Assembly: GCA_000402295.1 (NCBI GenBank)
Contig: AQRW01000142.1
Location: forward strand, 1-20,669
From: Candidatus Aerophobus profundus SCGC AAA252-L23
GTDB taxonomy: Bacteria > Aerophobota > Aerophobia > Aerophobales > Aerophobaceae
Reading direction: 5' to 3'
DNA length: 20,669 bases
Part shown: positions 15,518 through 20,669 of the stretch, in pieces
Position numbering within the stretch: position 1 is the first letter of the stretch
Layout of the letters: each line of letters begins with the position of its first letter
Translations under genes and position numbers: made by a program
The notes under the pieces: generated by a model
What the model was told of the DNA's origin: nothing
Database searches by the model: none
The model's input: the letters and a program-made list of their open reading frames with translations, nothing else

Positions 15518-15796
15518 TTGCCATGTACTTATCAGGAACTCACACCCGCAAAATGGCACCTAAAGGAACATAACCTTTTTGAAAAAGTTATGAAAACAGG
15601 ATACTCCGGGGTGTATGAAAAGGAATACATCAGAAAAGACGAATCCATATTTCCAATCCGTATCCAGGCGTGGCTAATTATGGATGAAAAACACAAACCA
15701 TCTCGTTTGCTTGGCATTGTTCAAGATATTTCCGGAGAGAAGAAGGAAGAAGAAATTGCCATCATTGAAGATACAGGGCATCATATTGTGTTTTAA
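15518..15796 (+). pseudogene. PAS-domain fragment of a sensor protein
   Basis: The frame reads YQELTPAKWHLKEHNLFEKV, then TGYSGVYEKEYIRKDESIFP, and RLLGIVQDISGEKKEEE. This is the second half of a PAS/PAC domain, which usually sits in a histidine kinase or diguanylate cyclase. There is no N-terminal half and no output domain. The ATG placed correctly after AAGGAG (15523 region) is in another frame and stops after 16 codons, so the PAS frame has no good start. After the QDI(S/T) motif the sequence loses resemblance and stops. Confidence 0.7.
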
Positions 15797-15864
15797 CAAC
15801 CATAGGCTCTATCCGTGCTGCTCAAATACTGGTTGATGTATTTTTAAAACAGGTTTTGTTTTAA

Positions 15865-16050
15865 GATGCCGATTTGTTTGATGACAACGGGGGCGGGGTA
15901 CTGTATGGGCCCTGGCTTACGGATTGGGCGGACGACCGCTGGCCCGTTTTTTCCGCCAGCCTTGTTTTGATGGCCATATTCTGCTTCTCCGCCACCCTTG
16001 TTTGCGTCTTTTTTAACCCCCGGAAGAAACTGACAAAGAAAGAAACCTAA
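15865..16050 (+). pseudogene. possible membrane-transporter C-terminal fragment
   Basis: An open frame after a stop at 15862 reads GVLYGPWLTDWADDRWPVF, then one clear transmembrane helix (SASLVLMAIFCFSATLVCVF) and a basic tail (NPRKKLTKKET) before TAA. The layout (G..GPWL.D..., last helix, positive cytoplasmic tail) resembles the end of an MFS-type permease. GC content is higher than in the flanks. No upstream helices are present, so it is a remnant. The family call is tentative. The remainder of 15797-15864 shows nothing I recognise. Confidence 0.4.
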
Positions 16051-16128
16051 CCAGAGGGTCAACTTGACACGTGATAGCGCCTGCGGCTTAGCTCGGGGCC
16101 ATTAGGTAGCAGACGGAGATAATTGTCA

Positions 16129-16989
16129 ATGGCAAGCAAGAAAACGGCGGAACCGAAGACGGTAGATATCAAATTAGAGATGTCGACCTTGGGAGAACTG
16201 CTGGAGAAACTGGCCGGATCCATTGTCGGAAAAGTCGCTAATGTCTTGTCGGAAGCGAGAGATGAGCTTGACAAAGCTGAGCCACGCAAAGACGTGGTGG
16301 GCCGGGCACTCGATCAGGCTATTAACTACTCGAAAAAGGATAGCACATTCTCAGAGATCGTCGATTCTCTCGAGCCACACGTGGAAAAGGCTGTAGTTTG
16401 GCTGGGATCAAATTGGCTCCACATTATCAATCTATTGAGAAGCAAAGAGTTAGGGGAAAAGTTTCCCATAGTAGTGGTGGAATATGACCCGCGCTGGGAA
16501 GAACTATACAAAGAAGAAGCAAGATTCCTCAAATTACAATTTGGTCCGGAGGTAATCGTTCGTACGGAGCATTTTGGTAGCACTGCTGTTCCAGGATTAG
16601 CCTCTAAACCCGTAATTGATATCTTGGTAGAGGTGACCTCATTCGAAACTGCCAAACGTGAAATCACTCCTAATTTGGAGAAACGAAAATATGTATATTC
16701 TTGGCGTTCAGATATTCCGCCTGGACATATGATGTTCGTGAAGGGATACGGTATCGAAGGAGGTCAAAAATACCATCTTCATATGACTCCTGGCGATCAT
16801 CCACTCTGGAGCTGTCTACTGTTCCGAGATTACCTACGCAAGCATCCGGAGACAGCCAAGTGCTACGAGAAACTGAAGCACCGATTGGCTAAACTATATC
16901 CTAACGATCGCGAAGCATACACTGATGGAAAGGCAGACTTTGTTGTTTCTATTACAGAAAAGGCTGAGCAATATTGCAGCGCTACCTAA
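16129..16989 (+). CDS. GrpB/UPF0157 nucleotidyltransferase-fold protein with N-terminal helical extension
   Basis: A 286-residue protein. Residues ~115-280 are a full GrpB (UPF0157) domain, related to the nucleotidyltransferase fold: VVVEYDPRWEELYKEEARFL, TEHFGSTAVPGLASKPVIDI, YHLHM, LLFRDYLRKHPE and YTDGKADFV. The GST...KPVIDI segment is the NTase-like GS...D-x-D equivalent. Residues 1-~105 are not part of that family. They are amphipathic helices (LGELLEKLAG, DVVGRALDQAINY, EPHVEKAVVWLGSNW) resembling the helical ends of some multidomain effector proteins, from memory and at low confidence. ATG 16129 is preceded by GGAG (16115-16118); an in-frame TTG (16123) adds two residues. It lies between decayed fragments but is intact. 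Confidence 0.82.
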   Translation: MASKKTAEPKTVDIKLEMSTLGELLEKLAGSIVGKVANVLSEARDELDKAEPRKDVVGRALDQAINYSKKDSTFSEIVDSLEPHVEKAVVWLGSNWLHIINLLRSKELGEKFPIVVVEYDPRWEELYKEEARFLKLQFGPEVIVRTEHFGSTAVPGLASKPVIDILVEVTSFETAKREITPNLEKRKYVYSWRSDIPPGHMMFVKGYGIEGGQKYHLHMTPGDHPLWSCLLFRDYLRKHPETAKCYEKLKHRLAKLYPNDREAYTDGKADFVVSITEKAEQYCSAT

Positions 16990-17093
16990 TAATGTGTTAT
17001 GGGAAAACTATTACTGCAAAAACTTTTCTCAAATAGTGTTAAGACTTTAGTTGCATTAGTATAAGTACAAAAACACATTTTGTGGAGATAAAA

Positions 17094-17975
17094 ATGAAAA
17101 CAATCAAGACTGTAGCAGTGTTTTTTCTTCTTAGTATTTCATACCTGATTTTTTGGAATGTAGGGCTGGCTATTGGTAATTTAGTATTTCCTTCTGTTAT
17201 TCCACAACTTAACGCTTCACCTGAGTATATTTTATTCATGATGTTTCTTGTTTGTGGACTTAATACATTTGTTGTTATGTTCACTATCTCAAATTCACGG
17301 TGGTCTGGTATAAAATTATTCAGTGTCATTGCCTTAGAAATCTATGTGATTCAATTCTTTTTATCACAAATCGAAACACTCTGGTTCAATGAGGCGCTTG
17401 AATTATCAATGGAATTAATTTATAGTATTTTTCTGGGTGGACTTTTTGCGGCTTGCCTATTTTCACTTGTATCTGTTTGGATAATGGGCAGGTTTAAAAC
17501 AGATAAAGTTAATCACCTTACATTCAAAAACCATTCAATCAAAGATTTGGTTTGGCGAATTGGTATACTTGCAATCATAATTTATCCGATACTCTACTTT
17601 CTTGCTGGATATTTTATTGCCTGGCAATTCGAAGCTGTGCGCCTACATTATTCCGGCTCATCTGTGTTGCAACCATTTTGGGTTACTCTCTGGCAAAATA
17701 TCAAGGGTAACCTATGGTTTTGGCAAATAGCCCGCGGATTATTATGGATTGCCATTGCTTGGCCGGTGCTAAAGATGACCCGTGGAGGCTTTCCACGTAG
17801 CGGTCTCATCCTTGGTCTGCTTTTTGCAGTGTTAATGAATGCTCAGCATCTGATTCCCAATCCTTATATGCCAGGCATCATTCCTCTTGCGCATGCGATC
17901 GAAACAGCTTCTTCCAATTTTATTTGGGGATTCATTATTGCATGGATGATAACTCCAAAACAGGTTGTACGATAA
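17094..17975 (+). CDS. polytopic membrane protein, unknown family
   Basis: A 293-residue integral membrane protein with about eight hydrophobic segments, for instance VAVFFLLSISYLIFWNVGLA (about 7-26), ILFMMFLVCGLNTFVVMF, FSVIALEIYVIQFFL, FLGGLFAACLFSLVSVWIM, IGILAIIIYPILYFLAGYFI, ARGLLWIAIAWPVL, LILGLLFAVLMNA and FIWGFIIAWMI. I do not recognise the family, and the CPBP protease motifs are absent. ATG 17094 is preceded by GGAG (17084-17087) at 6 nt; a GTG at 17082 in frame overlaps that site and is less likely. The last 11 codons and the spacer are duplicated at 11598. The SH3-like gene follows after 68 bp, and the pair probably forms a unit. Confidence 0.8.
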   Translation: MKTIKTVAVFFLLSISYLIFWNVGLAIGNLVFPSVIPQLNASPEYILFMMFLVCGLNTFVVMFTISNSRWSGIKLFSVIALEIYVIQFFLSQIETLWFNEALELSMELIYSIFLGGLFAACLFSLVSVWIMGRFKTDKVNHLTFKNHSIKDLVWRIGILAIIIYPILYFLAGYFIAWQFEAVRLHYSGSSVLQPFWVTLWQNIKGNLWFWQIARGLLWIAIAWPVLKMTRGGFPRSGLILGLLFAVLMNAQHLIPNPYMPGIIPLAHAIETASSNFIWGFIIAWMITPKQVVR

Positions 17976-18384
17976 GAAAATATAAAATTTCTTCAAGCTT
18001 CACAGCGGAAGATGGGCTTGGTCGTCATATTTAAGGACCAAATATGGAAATGAAGAATTGCATAATTGTGCAAGCTCATAAATCATCATTCCCCGATCCA
18101 ATTGTTCTAAAGAAAGGCGAAAAAGTCTCTATCGGTGGTGAGTATTTGGAAGATCTTGATTGGCCAAATTGGATTGAATGTAAAAACCAGGAAGGGGAAA
18201 AAGGATGGGTGCCGAAACAGTATTTGAAGATTTCAGGAAATACAGGCATTATCCTCCGTGATTATTCCGCCAAGGAACTCGATGTCAAAATAGGAGATGA
18301 AATAACCGTTTATAGATTCCAAAATGGGTGGGCCTGGTGCAAAAGTGCTGCCGGTAAGTTTGGTTGGATTCCCCTGAAAAATAT
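17940..18384 (+). repeat. 445-bp direct duplication, copy 2 (parental arrangement)
   Basis: It aligns without gaps to 11598-12042 at ~98% identity. Here the left end lies inside the intact membrane-protein gene and the right end is two codons before the SH3 stop, so this copy shows the undisturbed gene order. Confidence 0.95.
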
Positions 18385-18394
18385 CGAAATATAA
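18044..18394 (+). CDS. tandem bacterial SH3-like domain protein, copy 2
   Basis: A 116-residue protein with two SH3-like repeats, as in the copy at 11708. Differences are few (for instance ECKNQ for ECKKQ, GKFGW for GEFGW), and it ends KNIEI instead of KNISKLATESTYE. ATG 18044 has AAGGA (18033-18037) 6 nt upstream and is preferred over ATG 18050. There is no signal peptide or membrane anchor, so a cytoplasmic binding role is likely; the partner could be the membrane protein encoded 68 bp upstream. This copy has the natural C-terminus. Confidence 0.82.
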   Translation: MEMKNCIIVQAHKSSFPDPIVLKKGEKVSIGGEYLEDLDWPNWIECKNQEGEKGWVPKQYLKISGNTGIILRDYSAKELDVKIGDEITVYRFQNGWAWCKSAAGKFGWIPLKNIEI

Positions 18395-18419
18395 CCAGTT
18401 GTTCCACCGGTCACTGTCG

Positions 18420-18505
18420 AATGGCAGTGTAAAGCATATCCACTATGTAAAAGGTAAAGAACAGGTTTGACAAAAAGACAGCGTCCCTTATTATAGAACT
18501 CTATA
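18420..18505 (+). repeat. promoter-like module, copy 2
   Basis: The diverged partner of 10432-10517 (about 80-85% identity). It keeps aatgg.agtgtaaa, corresponding to the last codons of the FmdE gene in copy 1, but no FmdE gene precedes it here. So a gene tail plus its downstream promoter travelled as one piece. Confidence 0.75.
18467..18494 (+). promoter_or_regulatory. sigma70-type promoter upstream of the methyltransferase remnant
   Basis: TTGACA (18467-18472), 16-bp spacer, TATTAT (18489-18494), identical in boxes and spacing to the one at 10479. It lies 77 bp before the start codon of the deleted methyltransferase gene. Confidence 0.55.
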
Positions 18506-18571
18506 TAAGAATACGTTGGTCGACCTGCAGGCAAAACGGGTCGCAAGAATTCAAGGTAGAGAGAATAGCAA

Positions 18572-19130
18572 ATGACTGACACCGATGCCTACATACAGAG
18601 GATGGCAGTAACCAATCCTTTGATAGAGCCAACCGTTTATTCAGCGATCCAAGCGCTTCAACTCCCATCGGGGAGTCAAGGACTAGATGCAGGATGCGGA
18701 ATGGGTCTTCAATCTTTGCTGCTTGCAGAAGCAGTGGGACCCACCGGACATGTCACGGGCCTGGACATATCCCCTGCTGGAGGCCCGCCTTAATGCAACG
18801 TCTTCGGGGATTGCCCCTTTCGTTAAGGGGAAGAGACCTGAACTACACTTTTTGCGCGCGCTGGGTTGGTTCCGTGATGCAAGATTAGAGGAACTCACGG
18901 CCCGAACCTTTGCCGGTGGCGTCCATGCCCCGCTGAGTGATGCACTCCACAATGCTCTGATATCACTTTTTGAGATGCGCTGGCCAAGTGTGGAATCAGA
19001 GTTGACACAGGAAGACTGGTCAGAATATCAGCGTCTTTGCCTGCCAGAGTCACCAGAGTTCATTTTGAACCATCCAGATTACTATGCTTTCTTCACCTGT
19101 TCGATGTTTTGTGGCAAAGTCGCCAAATGA
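18572..19130 (+). pseudogene. class I SAM-dependent methyltransferase with internal deletion and frame change
   Basis: The first frame (18572-18793) gives a normal N-terminus and motif I: LDAGCGMGLQSLLLAEAVG and GHVTGLDISP (E/D-x-GxGxG type). The sequence then jumps directly to the C-terminal third in another frame: YPLLEARLNATSSGIAPFVK, LRALGWFRDARLEELTARTF, LTQEDWSEYQRLC and DYYAFFTCSMFCGKVAK (to 19130). The central motifs, including the motif II-IV region of roughly 70 codons, are gone. The joint lies at about 18765-18778 (catatcccctgctgg), where ctg-gac-ata-tcc-cct and tat-ccc-ctg-ctg overlap. The gene cannot make a functional enzyme. Its ATGA start overlaps a short upstream frame. Confidence 0.82.
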
Positions 19131-19258
19131 ATCCTTTTCAAATGGATATTGAGACTGAACCCAGGACAAGCAAATGGCGCTCTCTATTTTCGGGATTCTA
19201 TCCGGTGCAGGAATGCTTAGCGGAACCAGTTAGATCATATCCAAAGCGCAAAAGGTGA
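19127..19258 (+). CDS. short ORF coupled to the methyltransferase remnant, unrecognised
   Basis: A 43-codon frame starting at an ATGA overlap with the methyltransferase stop. The product is basic at its C-terminus (YPKRKR) and resembles nothing I know. The overlap is suggestive, but the short length makes it doubtful; it may be the tail of a former downstream gene. Confidence 0.25.
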   Translation: MNPFQMDIETEPRTSKWRSLFSGFYPVQECLAEPVRSYPKRKR

Positions 19259-19287
19259 GATGAGCTATGAGAGATTTATCCCGGAAA

Positions 19288-19301
19288 CGTTAGGCGAAAT
19301 T
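19288..19301 (+). repeat. attC-like right core before the exported-protein gene
   Basis: CGTTAGGCGAAAT contains GTTAGGC (19289-19295), a perfect GTTRRRY core. Fourteen bases from ACGTTAGGC onward match 4456-4469 with one difference, in both cases 20-30 bp before a gene for an exported protein. No left half is seen. I treat it as a cassette-boundary remnant. Confidence 0.4.
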
Positions 19302-19318
19302 GCTACAGGGGGATGGTA

Positions 19319-20206
19319 ATGAAAAAGATTATGGGAATATTGGTTCTATGGGTTATCTTCAGTGCCCAGACAGTTTATGCCGATCGGGGTTCTATTCCTT
19401 TTAAGCCCAATGTGAAGATATTCGAGCCAACGCAACGAGCCATGATTGCTTGGAATGGTCAAGAAGAGATTCTTTTATTATCCACCGATCTGAGGACATC
19501 TGAACCAACCAAGGTTCTCGAGGTCATACCCTTGCCGTCAGAGCCAGTTATCAAGAAGGGTGATGTGGAACTATTCAAGAAGGTAACTGCCCTCATCAAC
19601 AAGAAACTTCAGGAGCGATATGCCCAAGCTTTACATAGGAGTCTGACAAAAGGAATCAAAAGACCACCCGCGGGGAAAGTAACCTTTCATCAGAAGATAG
19701 GAGCACATGACCTATCGGTTACCTATGTATTGAACAGTCACGGCTTCATAGAATGGGTTGAAAAATATCTCAGATCGGCTGGAGTCGGAAATCCAACGAT
19801 TCCAGAAGCTATGAAAACTGTGGTTGGTGAGTATCTCAAAGAAGGATTTCTATGGTTCGTATTTGACGTTGTATCCTTAGATGAGACATTAAAGACAAAT
19901 GAAGCCATCCAATATCGATTTAAAACGGACTTCTTATTTTATCCAGTTAAGATAACACGAACTGAAGAGGGATATACTTCCATAGACCTACTAGTGCTGA
20001 CGCCTAAGCTGCTAAGTAAGTTTTCCGGCATCCCCATTGAACAAGTGAGGCTGCCTCATGAGCCTGTATCTATTAGCTCGAAGGAATTACGCAGTCTAAG
20101 TGAAGAGATGGATGATCTCCTGGGGCATGGTGAATATATGAAACTTCGCATCTGGCAAATTCAAGGAAAACTTTCGTCATTTGAGAAAGACTTGATCGCC
20201 AAGTAA
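19319..20206 (+). CDS. exported protein of unknown function
   Basis: A 295-residue protein with a signal peptide (KK, a hydrophobic stretch IMGILVLWVIFSAQTVYA, likely cleavage after YA before DRGSIPF). The mature part starts with RGSIPFKPNVKIFEPTQRAM and IAWNGQEEILLLSTDLR, typical of a conserved secreted family I remember only as uncharacterised. No catalytic motif or further membrane span is apparent. ATG 19319 is preferred because AGGGGG (19307-19312) lies 6 nt upstream; the ATG at 19313 abuts it. The last 20 codons (ending LRIWQIQGKLSSFEKDLIAK) and 14 nt beyond are duplicated at 5296-5373. An attC-like core sits 18-30 bp upstream. Confidence 0.8.
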   Translation: MKKIMGILVLWVIFSAQTVYADRGSIPFKPNVKIFEPTQRAMIAWNGQEEILLLSTDLRTSEPTKVLEVIPLPSEPVIKKGDVELFKKVTALINKKLQERYAQALHRSLTKGIKRPPAGKVTFHQKIGAHDLSVTYVLNSHGFIEWVEKYLRSAGVGNPTIPEAMKTVVGEYLKEGFLWFVFDVVSLDETLKTNEAIQYRFKTDFLFYPVKITRTEEGYTSIDLLVLTPKLLSKFSGIPIEQVRLPHEPVSISSKELRSLSEEMDDLLGHGEYMKLRIWQIQGKLSSFEKDLIAK

Positions 20207-20220
20207 TCAATGTGGAAGAC
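20143..20220 (+). repeat. 78-bp direct repeat, copy 2 (in its gene)
   Basis: The parental copy of the orphan tail at 5296-5373, with 77 of 78 bases identical. It spans the 3' end of the exported-protein gene, the stop codon and 14 nt of spacer, and identity ends sharply at 20220. Confidence 0.93.
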
Positions 20221-20371
20221 ATAACAGCATTGGCTAACAGCGGATATGCGGTTAGGAGTTAAGGTCCGTCACTCAAAGCTTGCTGGTCATGGTTCTTACA
20301 TTGATAAGAACACATGTCAGCCCTTTGGGCCGCAAACCTTGGCCTATCTACAGAACGTTACATGCAATCGG
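20221..20371. other. intergenic spacer; small hairpins only
   Basis: CTAAC...GTTAG (20234-20255) and TTCTTA...TAAGAA (about 20291-20309) can form small hairpins, without a following T-run, so I do not call a terminator. No gene is recognised here. Confidence 0.4.
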
Positions 20372-20595
20372 GTAGTGTCAAAAGTTTTATGAAAGAATTC
20401 CGGGAGAACATTATAGATAAAGAAAAAAAGGGATCATGTAGGGGGAGGAAATTATCCTGAATGAAAAGTGGTAGCCGCAAGTTTTAACTTGCGCAAAGAG
20501 GTTACGGTAGCCGCAAGTTTTAAGCTGCGCAAATAAACGCAGGCTAAAGCCTGCGCCTACCAATTACCAAAAGAATAGATTATGTTTGACACTAC
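20372..20595. mobile_element. MITE-like or IS-remnant element with 11-bp terminal inverted repeats
   Basis: GTAGTGTCAAA (20372-20382) and TTTGACACTAC (20585-20595) are perfect inverted repeats around 224 bp. Inside the left end, a strong GGGGGAGGAAA ribosome-site-like run (about 20440-20451) precedes an ATG at 20461, as if a transposase gene once began there. The rest is replaced by REP-like palindromes, and no transposase coding remains. No clear target-site duplication was seen. Confidence 0.6.
20470..20561. repeat. cluster of REP-like palindromes
   Basis: CGCAAGTT-TT-AACTTGCG (20476-20493) and CGCAGGCT-AA-AGCCTGCG (20538-20555) are perfect 8-bp-arm palindromes. GGTAGCCGC starts two units (20470, 20506), and GCGCCTACC closes the cluster (20553-20561). 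The second unit (20506-20530) is imperfect. Such GTAGCCGCA-GGCT palindromes are dispersed extragenic repeats in many genomes. Confidence 0.75.
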
Positions 20596-20598
20596 TAA

Positions 20599-20669
20599 CG
20601 TGCTTATAAAGGAAAAGGTTATGCTTCGCTTTTAGTGGATGAGTGCTTAAAAGATGCTAAAAAGGAAAA
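20599..20669 (+). pseudogene. GNAT acetyltransferase fragment, open at window end
   Basis: From 20599 the frame reads RAYKGKGYASLLVDECLKDA. This matches the acetyl-CoA-binding motif A of GNAT enzymes (R/Q-x-x-G-x-G/A followed by a helix). The codon before is TAA and the inverted-repeat element ends 3 bp upstream, so the N-terminal half is missing. Either the element's insertion or a later deletion broke the gene. The 3' part lies outside the window. Confidence 0.55.

Noticed and set aside
16045..16107. attC-like pair ACCTAAC ... ATTAGGT
   Set aside because: The cores nearly match, but no inner arms pair and the first core overlaps the end of the transporter-like fragment.
20233..20361. attC-like pair GGCTAAC ... 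GTTACAT
   Set aside because: Both cores break the consensus, and the L'' and L' arms do not pair.
1..20669. CRISPR array, rRNA, tRNA or riboswitch
   Set aside because: No regularly spaced short repeats and no recognisable RNA gene were seen on reading both strands; only the dispersed duplications described.

Overview
The window looks like a bacterial chromosomal segment of low to moderate GC, with one clearly GC-richer gene near 12.1-14.1 kb. It carries bacterial housekeeping genes (tex, typA/BipA) with clear Shine-Dalgarno sites. FmdE-like, two-cluster ferredoxin and Nim-like flavin/PLP-fold proteins hint at an anaerobic lifestyle, but I cannot name the phylum. Every gene I can support lies on the + strand. 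No rRNA, tRNA, CRISPR array, integrase or full transposase was seen.

Layout. (1) 1-4.46 kb resembles an integron-type cassette array. An attC-like right end (GTTATAC at 62) is followed by a TPR/HEPN (LA2681-like) gene. A ~115-bp attC-like site follows (GCCTAAC at 1763 to GTTATAC at 1871). Then comes a two-gene operon: a HEAT-repeat protein with a Cys4 cluster, probably the nuclease, overlapping a PvuII-like m4C DNA methyltransferase. It ends at a right-half attC-like motif (GTTAGGC at 4457). (2) 4.49-5.28 kb encodes a lipoprotein form of alpha-acetolactate decarboxylase. A 78-bp copy of the 3' end of a gene at the other end of the window (19.3-20.2 kb) follows it directly. (3) 5.6-9.6 kb is the intact tex-typA pair. 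(4) 9.8-14.1 kb holds an attC-like hairpin, an FmdE-family gene, a promoter-like module, a DUF2007-like protein, a ferredoxin, a ketopantoate reductase fragment, a tandem SH3-like gene and a large GC-rich exported helical-repeat protein. (5) 14.2-16.05 kb is a gene graveyard: a truncated alpha/beta hydrolase, a frameshifted CPBP-protease N-terminus, an intact Nim-like protein, a PAS fragment and a transporter-like C-terminal fragment. (6) 16.1-20.2 kb holds a GrpB-domain fusion, a polytopic membrane protein, a second SH3 gene, a second promoter-like module, a methyltransferase with an internal deletion, and an exported protein preceded by another GTTAGGC half-site. (7) The right end is an 11-bp terminal-inverted-repeat element (20372-20595) stuffed with REP-like palindromes, next to the cut-off start of an acetyltransferase fragment.

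The main theme is a modular, recombining, co-directional array. Three direct duplications link separate places: 78 bp (5296/20143), 445 bp (11598/17940) and ~86 bp (10432/18420). Their breakpoints fall inside gene tails, so gene ends and downstream spacers have been shuffled independently of whole genes. The most distinctive biology is defence-like cargo (HEPN/TPR, restriction-modification) with cassette-type boundaries and no integrase in view.
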